64,000 bases of DNA, taken from Pseudomonas sp. GM80. Its GTDB lineage: Bacteria > Pseudomonadota > Gammaproteobacteria > Pseudomonadales > Pseudomonadaceae. Location of the stretch: positions 1 to 64,000 of the forward strand of contig NZ_AKJD01000150.1 of assembly GCF_000282515.1 (NCBI RefSeq), given 5' to 3'. Shown here piece by piece: positions 51,855-58,835 of the stretch (positions are counted from its first letter, which is position 1; the number at the start of each line of letters is the position of its first letter). The position numbers were made by a program, and so were the translations under genes. The notes beneath the pieces were generated by a model that was given only the letters and a program-made list of their open reading frames with translations, was not told the origin of the DNA and ran no database searches.

Positions 51855-54556
51855 TGAAAGAAGACCTCAAAGATACGGTCATCGAACGGCTGCAATTCGA
51901 TTTCGACCTGAAACTTCGCGCCGGCACGAAATACATGCGGGGTGGCACCTGCCCCAAGTGCAAAAAGAAAGAACTCTACGCTCGATACGACAATCCCTGG
52001 CAGATCCGCTGTGGTCGCCCTGAACGCTGCGGTCACATCGAGCATGTGAAAAACCTGTACGAAGATCTGTTCGAGGACTGGAGCAAGCGTGCACCGGCGA
52101 CAGATAACGATCCAACCGTGACAGCTCGGGCGTACCTTGAGTTCGCCCGGGGCTTTGACGTTGGGATGCTAACCGGCTGGTACACGCAGGAAAACTACGT
52201 CAATCACGAGACGGGGCATTCCAGCGCCACGATCCGCTTTCCGCTCCCCAACGGTGGGTATTGGGAACGTTTGATCGATCGCCCATCCCGCTTCGGCAAG
52301 ATGAAGGCTCGGTTCAAACCCAAATATAGCGCCCTCGGTTACTGGTGGTGCCCGCCCTCCGTCGACCTGGCCACCGTAGAAGAGCTATGGATTGTCGAAG
52401 GGATCTTCGACGCCATCGCTCTCCAGCAGAACGGCATCCCGGCAGTCTCTGCAATGTCGAGCGTCAGTTACCCCGCTCATGCGCTGGAACAACTGGCAGA
52501 GCAACGTAAAGGCAACCTGCCCCGACTGGTCTGGGCTTTGGATAACGAACCGACAGCGCGCGGCTACCTACAGCGTTGGGCGAAGTTGTCTCGCGAGCTG
52601 GGCTACAGCTGCAGTGCAGCGCTGATACCACAACGCCGACGGCAGAAGCTCGACTGGAACGACCTGCATCAACGTTGGGGGTTTGAAGACTCCGACAAGC
52701 GCGAACAACGACGTCAGCGCGATCTCCAAATTGCGCGTCACGAAGGTGATTTGCTTCTGGCGGCTTCGCCCCGTGAGAAAGCGATCTTGATGTACACCTG
52801 GGAAGATGCAACGTCGGAATTCCATTTCGATTTCGCCGACCGGATGTACTGGGCAAAATTTGACCTGTCCAAGCTGGAAGACGAGCAACGCGCCCTTATC
52901 AACAGTGACGATCACGACGATCAACTGCTGAACGATCGCCAAGCACGTCACAAGGTTCTGGAGTCTGTCTGCGCGTTGAAACAGATTGCCAACTGCAAAT
53001 TTGAGGCGCTTTACAAGCAGGTGAACGACGTGACCGGTGACGCCTGGTTCTATTTCCAGGTTGAAACCCCGAGTGACAACGCACCTGAAAAATTTACGTT
53101 CACTCCCAAACAAATATCGTCGAGCAGTGAATTCAAGGCGCGCTTGATGTTCGCCGGCGCGACCTGGCTTGGCACACAAAAATACCTAGACCAGATCGTC
53201 ATCCGCCAGACGGAAGGGCTGCAAACGGTCGAAACCATCGATTACATCGGGTACAGCAAAGAGCATAAGGCCTACATCTTTAACGATATCGCCATCCAAG
53301 GAGGGAACGTCTACAAGGCCAACGAAGAAGACTATTTCGAATTCGGTCAGTCACGGGTCAAGTGCCTGATGAAGTCCATCAAGATCGCCATGGCGCCCAC
53401 TGCTAAGGCCTATCGCGATGATTGGCTACCAAAGCTCTGGCTGTGCTTTGGCGAAAAGGGACTCGTTGCCCTGACCTACTGGTTTGGCTCGCTATTCGCC
53501 GAACAGATCCGCGCCGACTACGAGAGCTTCCCGTTCCTGGAAATGTCAGGCGAGCCTGACTCCGGCAAGACGACCTTGATCAAATTTCTTTGGAAACTGT
53601 TCGGGCGTCTTTACGAAGGCTTCGACCCTGCGAAGGGTTCCACCTCCGGCCGCAGCCGTGCAATGGGTCAGGTTTCCAACATTCCCCTGGTACTACTCGA
53701 AGCAGACCGCAACACCGATGCCGATAACGCAAAATCGTTTGAATGGGATGAGTTCAAGGACTACTACGGTGGTGGGCTGCTGCGAACCCGGGGCGTGAAG
53801 AACAACAGCAACGACACCTACGAACCGCCCTTCCGTGCGTCGATCGTTATTGCGCAGAACGCAGGTGTGTCCGGGCATGAAGCGATTCTGAGCCGGATCA
53901 CCAAACTGTATTTCCCTAAGCCCAACATCACCGAAGACAGCCGTGCAGCTGCAGACTCGCTCGTTCAGACGCAAGTCGAAGACGTCAGCCACTTCATAGT
54001 CAAGGCGATGAAGGCCGAGTCGCAGGTGATGAAGCGCTTCGCCGAGGTATACCCGAAGTACCGTACGGAACTATGGGCAAGCAAAAAGCTGACTTCGGAT
54101 CGCATCATCCGTAATCACAGCATGCTGCTCGCCTTGGTCGACTGCCTTCAATTGGTACTCCAACTGCCTGAACAGATGGTTCGAGAAACCCAGCAATACA
54201 TCAAGGGCATGGCCAACGAACGGCAGGCGGCGATCACCACCGATCCGCAAGAGCTGAACGACTTCTGGCAGGTCTATGACTACCTGGAATCCCTCCCGGG
54301 CGCCCCGCTGGTCAACCACAGCAAGAACGCCGGCGTCATCGCGATCAACCTCAACCAGTTCGCAGAAGTCGCTCACGAACACCGTCAGCGCATACCGGAC
54401 TTGGCCACCCTACGACGAATGCTCAAGGACGGCCGCACCCACAAATTGCTTGAGGCGAGTAAGCCCACTGAAAGCAACATCAGGGCAGCGCTGCAGGCGC
54501 GCACTCCGTTGACCCCGATTCCGCAGACGGTTCGCTGCTGGCACTTCAAGGCGTAA
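51851..54556 (+). CDS. Toprim primase-helicase replication protein
   Basis: This 901-residue protein is the likely replication enzyme. A zinc ribbon (Cys34, Cys37, Cys54, Cys60) is followed by a toprim domain (VEGIFDAIALQQNG at about 182-195; WALDNEP near 226-232). The C-terminal part has a P-loop GEPDSGKTT (567-575), as in P4-alpha/DnaB-type helicases. It would prime and unwind DNA for theta-type replication. No gpA-like rolling-circle initiator, as in P2, is present in the window, so this replication module looks swapped. Confidence 0.9.
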   Translation: MMKEDLKDTVIERLQFDFDLKLRAGTKYMRGGTCPKCKKKELYARYDNPWQIRCGRPERCGHIEHVKNLYEDLFEDWSKRAPATDNDPTVTARAYLEFARGFDVGMLTGWYTQENYVNHETGHSSATIRFPLPNGGYWERLIDRPSRFGKMKARFKPKYSALGYWWCPPSVDLATVEELWIVEGIFDAIALQQNGIPAVSAMSSVSYPAHALEQLAEQRKGNLPRLVWALDNEPTARGYLQRWAKLSRELGYSCSAALIPQRRRQKLDWNDLHQRWGFEDSDKREQRRQRDLQIARHEGDLLLAASPREKAILMYTWEDATSEFHFDFADRMYWAKFDLSKLEDEQRALINSDDHDDQLLNDRQARHKVLESVCALKQIANCKFEALYKQVNDVTGDAWFYFQVETPSDNAPEKFTFTPKQISSSSEFKARLMFAGATWLGTQKYLDQIVIRQTEGLQTVETIDYIGYSKEHKAYIFNDIAIQGGNVYKANEEDYFEFGQSRVKCLMKSIKIAMAPTAKAYRDDWLPKLWLCFGEKGLVALTYWFGSLFAEQIRADYESFPFLEMSGEPDSGKTTLIKFLWKLFGRLYEGFDPAKGSTSGRSRAMGQVSNIPLVLLEADRNTDADNAKSFEWDEFKDYYGGGLLRTRGVKNNSNDTYEPPFRASIVIAQNAGVSGHEAILSRITKLYFPKPNITEDSRAAADSLVQTQVEDVSHFIVKAMKAESQVMKRFAEVYPKYRTELWASKKLTSDRIIRNHSMLLALVDCLQLVLQLPEQMVRETQQYIKGMANERQAAITTDPQELNDFWQVYDYLESLPGAPLVNHSKNAGVIAINLNQFAEVAHEHRQRIPDLATLRRMLKDGRTHKLLEASKPTESNIRAALQARTPLTPIPQTVRCWHFKA

Positions 54557-54566
54557 GGGCAATTCC

Positions 54567-54857
54567 ATGCAAATCCAGGTGATTAACGATCAAGGTCAAG
54601 GCGACTCGACAGCAGAGATCCGCCGACTAAATACCGCAGCGGCCGAGTGTGAGTCTGAAATCCGGACTGTATTCGCGGAAGCATATGCCAACGCGGGCCT
54701 GGTCGACGCATTGGAGATCCGCTTCAACCGAGGCGACCGCGAAATCCTCGTTATGAATTGCAGCCGCGTTCAAGCGCAAGCCGTCCTTGAGTGGCAGGCA
54801 TGTGATGAACAAGGGGAGTTTGAAAGTTTGGTGATTCACCTGGTGCGATCGGTTTAA
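54567..54857 (+). CDS. Small hypothetical protein after the primase
   Basis: A 96-residue protein with an N-terminal helix (STAEIRRLNTAAAECESEIRTVFAEAYANAG) and a beta-rich second half (RNDRE-like core VDALEIRFNRGDREILVMNCSR). It lies 10 bases after the primase. No family recognised. Confidence 0.65.
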   Translation: MQIQVINDQGQGDSTAEIRRLNTAAAECESEIRTVFAEAYANAGLVDALEIRFNRGDREILVMNCSRVQAQAVLEWQACDEQGEFESLVIHLVRSV

Positions 54858-54900
54858 ACCCGCTCAACCAGGAACGATGCCGGCGGCGCCGGTAAATGAA

Positions 54901-54932
54901 GGGTATCGAGGGATTGCGCTCCCTCGATACCC
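54901..54932 (+). other. Strong 13-bp hairpin in the early operon
   Basis: GGGTATCGAGGGA and TCCCTCGATACCC pair perfectly around the 6-base loop TTGCGC. No U run follows, so it is unlikely to be a classic terminator. It may be an RNA-stability or processing element, a protein-binding dyad, or an origin-type structure near the replication gene. Confidence 0.6.
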
Positions 54933-54950
54933 GCTACTGAGGGCAACACT

Positions 54951-55229
54951 ATGCAAGCACAGCACCGAAGCAGCGACTCGAAGGCTACCACATCGCGCGA
55001 GCAAAGCGCGTTGGCGGGACGCCACCTGATGACGATCCAAATCGTTGGTACCGCGATTTTTGAATACCAGGTGCAAAAAACCATTGATGCGCGAGACCGC
55101 CTTGAATCGCTGGCCAACATAGCCAAAGCGCAGGGCGATCTAACCGACGTTGAGGCACTTGTTGTTGCAAACGTACTCGCCAATCACAACACCTCCACCC
55201 AGCAGTTGCGGGGACGAAAACATGTCTGA
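54951..55229 (+). CDS. Early-operon hypothetical protein
   Basis: A 92-residue protein with a central helical part (FEYQVQKTIDARDRLESLANIAKAQGDLTDVEALVVANVLA). It overlaps the next gene by 8 bases. No family recognised; the start at 54951 follows the strong hairpin by 18 bases. Confidence 0.6.
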   Translation: MQAQHRSSDSKATTSREQSALAGRHLMTIQIVGTAIFEYQVQKTIDARDRLESLANIAKAQGDLTDVEALVVANVLANHNTSTQQLRGRKHV

Positions 55230-55440
55230 ACCAAACACCACCACTCGTATACGCCCAGCGTTGGCCAGCAAGCGGCTTGACTTGCCCAGCGTCTGCGATA
55301 TTTGCGGCTTTGCTCGATCCATTCCCCGGCATAACCGCTGCAGTAAGCAACGGCAGCAACGAAAAACAGAGGAATGGGAAACCTTCATGGCGGAAAAAAT
55401 AGCCGCGAGACTAGCGAAGGAACGCCGTTATGCCCGCTGA
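55222..55440 (+). CDS. Small cysteine-motif protein
   Basis: A 72-residue basic protein from ATG 55222 with CDICGFARSIPRHNRC, which could bind zinc, and a charged helical tail (EEWETFMAEKIAARLAKERRY). It overlaps both neighbours. No family recognised. Confidence 0.6.
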   Translation: MSEPNTTTRIRPALASKRLDLPSVCDICGFARSIPRHNRCSKQRQQRKTEEWETFMAEKIAARLAKERRYAR

Positions 55441-55744
55441 CATGCCAATGGAATCGCCGGATCTGCTCAGCTCGATACACGAACTGATTCGGCAGCTGCA
55501 GCGCCCCGCCGTTGCTGCAGAGCATGAACTATGGACAGCGCAGGATATTGCGGCGTACCTAAAGCTATCCGCCTACACGGTCGAGCGTCGGGTTGTAGTT
55601 CAACCTGGCTTCCCTACGAGCGTTCAGCCTTGTGCCACTGGATTGAAAGCCGCGAAAAGATGGTTCGCGGTAGAGGTGATTACCTGGTTGCGGCAACATC
55701 GCGCTCGGTTGCCCGCAACGAGGCGAGCAAGGCAAACAGCGTGA
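55430..55744 (+). CDS. Putative excisionase (AlpA/MerR-type helix-turn-helix)
   Basis: The 104-residue protein contains ELWTAQDIAAYLKLSAYTVERRV and later LKAAKRWFAVEVITWLRQ, the winged-helix pattern of AlpA/Xis-like proteins. It is the last gene of the early operon and faces the integrase across a shared terminator, the usual place for an excisionase. It overlaps the preceding gene by 11 bases. Confidence 0.75.
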   Translation: MPADMPMESPDLLSSIHELIRQLQRPAVAAEHELWTAQDIAAYLKLSAYTVERRVVVQPGFPTSVQPCATGLKAAKRWFAVEVITWLRQHRARLPATRRARQTA

Positions 55745-55750
55745 ACAAAA

Positions 55751-55777
55751 AAAAGCCTGCGTACTCCGCAGGCTTTT
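55751..55777. terminator. Bidirectional terminator between early operon and integrase
   Basis: AAAAGCCTGCG-TACTC-CGCAGGCTTTT has an 11-bp stem with A and T runs on the two sides, so it can stop transcription from both converging genes. Confidence 0.9.
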
Positions 55778-55778
55778 T

Positions 55779-56777
55779 TTATCCCAGACGCTGCGCCAGT
55801 TCCGACGCTGTGGCGTTGTAATAGATCATCAAAGACTTGAGATCCTTGTGGCCGGTAATACGCGCCAAATCCAGCACGTCGACCTTACGAGCGAGACGCG
55901 TAATGGCTTCATGCCGAGTGTCGTGAAACGTCAGACCATCTATTCCCAGTTCGTCGCGAATCCTCCGGAACATAGAGTCCGCCGATCCTGACTCTAATCT
56001 GAATAGCCGATCGTCAGCGCTCTTACCCTTGTAAAGCGGCTCCAACAACTCTCCCGCACGCTTGCTCAGCGGAACATTCCGGCTGGTGCCGTTCTTTGTC
56101 ATTGGCAGATGGACGAAGCGCTCGCGCAGGTTCACCCATTTCGCGGTCAGACCCAGTATCTCGCCTTGCCTCATCGCGGTTTCGATCGCGATGAGAAACG
56201 CATATCCCAACTCCTGCAGAAGCGTCACCGGCGGCTCCCCCTCGACGTAGCCAAGTCGATTCAGCAGCGCGCTGATTTCGCTGGGGGCAACACGACGTTC
56301 GCGGGGCGCACCATTGCTCGGCCGTTTCGCATCACGGACAGGGTTGGCCAGGCAGGTTTTCCATTCACGTCTGGCGAGTTCAAAGACGGACGACAGAAGT
56401 GTCATTTCACGCCTGACCGTCGCAGTCTTCACCACCTTCAAGCGTGCATCCCGCCATTGAGCGACCTGCTCGGACGTTATGCTATCCATCAACTCTCCAA
56501 CCCACTCCAGTTCCCTGTCGAACTTATCAAGCCGTAGCTCTTCCCAGCGCTGGCCTGCCTTGGTTGGTGACACATCGCGCTTGTACCTACGCAGTGCCTC
56601 CGAAAGCGTCATAGAGACGCTTGTGCGAGACTTACCACTCTGCGCAATGATTTCAGCCTCACGAGCAGTTGCCCAAGCAACAGCCGCGGCTTTGGTATCG
56701 AACGTCTGGGAGTCACGAACACCTTGCTTCGCGACCTCAGCGCGCCAACCACCACTTCGTTTCCGGTACGAAGCCAT
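55779..56777 (-). CDS. int: Tyrosine-recombinase integrase
   Basis: The integrase inserts the phage into tRNA-Leu. From ATG 56777, preceded by AGGAGG at 6 bases, the protein has 332 residues; the frame continues upstream to 56816. It has an N-terminal arm-binding region, a core-binding domain (about 60-160) and the catalytic set Arg203 (AMRQGEILGL), Lys228, His285 and Arg288 (FHDTRHE), His310 (ITGHKDL) and Tyr319. It lies 158 bases from attR. Confidence 0.95.
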   Translation of the reverse strand: MASYRKRSGGWRAEVAKQGVRDSQTFDTKAAAVAWATAREAEIIAQSGKSRTSVSMTLSEALRRYKRDVSPTKAGQRWEELRLDKFDRELEWVGELMDSITSEQVAQWRDARLKVVKTATVRREMTLLSSVFELARREWKTCLANPVRDAKRPSNGAPRERRVAPSEISALLNRLGYVEGEPPVTLLQELGYAFLIAIETAMRQGEILGLTAKWVNLRERFVHLPMTKNGTSRNVPLSKRAGELLEPLYKGKSADDRLFRLESGSADSMFRRIRDELGIDGLTFHDTRHEAITRLARKVDVLDLARITGHKDLKSLMIYYNATASELAQRLG

Positions 56778-56787
56778 TCCACCCTCC

Positions 56788-56806
56788 TGGCGTAAAAATG
56801 GCGTAA
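56788..56806 (+). repeat. Right paired TGGCGTA repeats (putative integrase arm sites)
   Basis: TGGCGTAA at 56788 and 56799, spaced 11 bases, mirrors the pair near attL. It lies in the integrase leader, so occupation could also control int expression. Confidence 0.55.
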
Positions 56807-56934
56807 AGGCTACCACGCACTTGCACGAAACTGCCGCTCACTGTCTTCGCACGACACGGCCAGTCACCAGCATAGCCGGGCATCGCAGGTGTTTGCCGCT
56901 TGTGGTACGTTACCGTCGCATTCAGACCGTTGCC

Positions 56935-56948
56935 CCCTCGGGGCACCA
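56935..56948 (+). repeat. attR core
   Basis: Exact copy of CCCTCGGGGCACCA at 24303-24316. The base before differs (C here, T at attL), which sets the left limit of identity. Confidence 0.88.
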
Positions 56949-56956
56949 AAATTAAG

Positions 56957-56986
56957 AAAGGTCTTGCTTAGCAAGGCCTTTTTTTT
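56957..56986 (+). terminator. Displaced original tRNA-Leu terminator
   Basis: AAAGGTCTTGC-TTA-GCAAGGCCTTT with a T run follows attR. It appears to be the host terminator, now separated from the tRNA gene by the prophage. Confidence 0.75.
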
Positions 56987-57010
56987 CGCCTGCAATAAAG
57001 CTCTTGCCCC

Positions 57011-57044
57011 TGCAGGAGCTGCCGCAGGCTGCGATCTTTTGACT
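57011..57044 (+). repeat. R-type repeat, single arm
   Basis: TGCAGGAGCTGCCGCAGGCT and the following GCGATCTTTTGA form one arm of the same repeat family; no inverted partner is present nearby. Confidence 0.7.
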
Positions 57045-57084
57045 TTCAGCTTCTCGACCGACGAAAACCCCAAGGATCATCACC

Positions 57085-57414
57085 ATGGAAACGTCACTGG
57101 AAACAGTCGCCCTCTTCTCCCTCAAGCTCGCGTATGAGGAAGAAGGCCTGAGCCCGATCCTGCGCGATGACATGGTCATGGGTGACTACCAGCGAGATAT
57201 TTTCGAGTTGTTGGTGAAACGTGGCGATGTCGAGACTATTCAATTCAAGATGAATGAGTGCCTCGGCTTGGCGCTGGATTCATTGGGCGGTATCGAGAAA
57301 CCGCTTGGGCGTGAGTTGCACAAGCTGTCGGCGGACTTCAGCCAGGCGCAGTCGCTGGAGCAGCTCGATCAGCCGCTCCTCGCGCTCAAGGTTTATCTGA
57401 AAGACATTCTTTGA
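57085..57414 (+). CDS. Small conserved-looking host protein of unknown role
   Basis: A 109-residue soluble, acidic protein with AAGGA 8 bases ahead of its ATG. It is all-helical in appearance (METSLETVALFSLKLAYEEEGLSP, later LGRELHKLSADFSQAQSLEQLDQPLLALKVYL). No domain recognised. It is the first host gene after the prophage and converges on the PH-domain gene. Confidence 0.75.
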   Translation: METSLETVALFSLKLAYEEEGLSPILRDDMVMGDYQRDIFELLVKRGDVETIQFKMNECLGLALDSLGGIEKPLGRELHKLSADFSQAQSLEQLDQPLLALKVYLKDIL

Positions 57415-57433
57415 TTGAGCGCGTCGCGCGCTC

Positions 57434-57802
57434 TTACAACAGATGTTTGGAGATGTACTTGGAAATCTCCACCATCGACGTCTTCCCGGTGAATTCAAAC
57501 TTCACCTTGCCCAGCGATGAAAAGTAAATCTCCAGCTCCGAGTCCAGGTCAAACGTCCCCGACGTTTCCACGGAGTAGGCGACGATGTTCTTGTACGGCA
57601 GCGAAGTGAAATCCTTCTTGCTGCCCGTGATGCCCTGGACGTTGACGGCGATGATGCGTTTGTTGGTAAACACCACCCCATCGCGCATGGCCTTATAAGA
57701 GTCGATCACCTCTTCCCCTTCCAGCAACAGGGCGCTGACGCGCTCGGCGTATTCGTCGTTCTGCTTGAGTTTGAAGAAACCCTTGTTGTTGAAGTCGATC
57801 AT
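57434..57802 (-). CDS. Bacterial PH-domain protein
   Basis: The 122-residue protein from ATG 57802 (AGAGGA about 9 bases upstream; the longer frame to 57841 has no clear ribosome site) has the pattern of bacterial pleckstrin-homology domains: GEEVIDSYKAMRDGVVFTNKRIIAV and SLPYKNIVAYSVETSGTFDLDSELEIYF. It is soluble. Such domains may bind proteins or membranes; the role here is unknown. Confidence 0.85.
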   Translation of the reverse strand: MIDFNNKGFFKLKQNDEYAERVSALLLEGEEVIDSYKAMRDGVVFTNKRIIAVNVQGITGSKKDFTSLPYKNIVAYSVETSGTFDLDSELEIYFSSLGKVKFEFTGKTSMVEISKYISKHLL

Positions 57803-57975
57803 CTGCCCATCCTCTGGTTGAAGAAAAATCCTGTCCTTCATCGCTATTGCCCACCGTTTGGCACCGATGAAGAGAGTGGCGCGACGCTACTATTTTGTTA
57901 TCTTGCCGTCCATCTTCAGCGCGACTGATCAATACGCGCTGCCTCAGGATTTTTGCAGGTTAAGGAAAGGATCGA

Positions 57976-58764
57976 ATGGCGTTTCTGTGTCTACTCGCAT
58001 TTCTGGCGACATGGGGTTTGATGTGGCGCTGGGTGGTGAAGAACCGCGGCAACTGGAATCTGTTTTTCGGCAACGTTCTCGGCGCGGGGGCGGGTTTTAT
58101 TGTCGGTGTCGTGGTGTTTTCCATCTCGCTGGCGCTGTTCACGCCGGAGCTTAAAACTGCAAAAAAACAGGTTCAAGAGACGGTGACTCAAGAGGTCGCG
58201 CCGGCTGCGCCGAAGCCTGAGCCTGTTCCTGCGCCGGCCCCTGTTGCTGTCGCGCCACCCGCACCCGCACCAATCCCTGCACCTGCACCTGCACCGGCAC
58301 CTGCGCTGGACAACTTTCCGGCCTTTGTTGCCGGCAAACCGCAGAATGAGCCTTCGCCACCCGAGTCCGCGTTGCTGCCGAACTACAGCAGTCGTCTGAC
58401 CAGCACGGTGTTCGAGAAGCCGATTACGGATGCGCTTGGCCAGGACTTCGTCGCCCTGCGCAAAATGCTCGGCAAGGACCCCGAGGCCGATAAGTCCATG
58501 ATGGCGGCGGTGATGTGCGCACCCTTCCTGCACAGTGCGATGCGCTTCCCGGCCACAACGGTCGTTGCCCCGCAAATCACCAACAAAAACCAGCGCTTCA
58601 AGGATCAGATCTACACCATCAGCAATAACGTCAGCGCCCGCAATATGCTCGGCGACGATGTGAGCTATCGCTACACCTGCACCGTTCAGCCCGTGGCGGG
58701 CAGCACTGCAGAAAATACCGAATGGCGATTGCTCGATCTGAAGCTGAAGAAGGCTGAATCTTAA
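57976..58764 (+). CDS. Membrane protein with Pro/Ala linker and C-terminal domain
   Basis: The 262-residue protein has two hydrophobic spans at the N-terminus (MAFLCLLAFLATWGLMW and VLGAGAGFIVGVVVFSISLALF), a Pro/Ala-rich linker of about 45 residues built from PAPAP repeats, and a soluble C-terminal domain with two cysteines (VMCAPF, RYTCTVQP). Membrane location with an external or periplasmic domain is likely. A GGAAAGGA ribosome site precedes it. No known family identified. Confidence 0.75.
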   Translation: MAFLCLLAFLATWGLMWRWVVKNRGNWNLFFGNVLGAGAGFIVGVVVFSISLALFTPELKTAKKQVQETVTQEVAPAAPKPEPVPAPAPVAVAPPAPAPIPAPAPAPAPALDNFPAFVAGKPQNEPSPPESALLPNYSSRLTSTVFEKPITDALGQDFVALRKMLGKDPEADKSMMAAVMCAPFLHSAMRFPATTVVAPQITNKNQRFKDQIYTISNNVSARNMLGDDVSYRYTCTVQPVAGSTAENTEWRLLDLKLKKAES

Positions 58765-58835
58765 GCCTCGCTTAAGGGTTGCAGGCGCCGGCTGCGCTAT
58801 CATCGCCGGCTGTGCGCCTTGAGCCTTGCCCACCG

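Larger units (their letters stand above)
24303..56948. mobile_element. P2-superfamily (HP1/K139-like) prophage in tRNA-Leu
   Basis: A 32.6-kb unit lies between two copies of the 14-base repeat CCCTCGGGGCACCA. It holds a tyrosine integrase next to the right end, an excisionase-like gene, a lysogeny switch, a primase-helicase early operon, and a full set of P2-type packaging, capsid, lysis, contractile tail and baseplate genes. The DUF2586/2597/2590 tail genes and gene order resemble HP1/K139 phages rather than P2 itself. No obvious broken structural gene was found apart from the unusual terminase tail, so the element may be inducible. The left end carries non-structural cargo. Confidence 0.95.
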
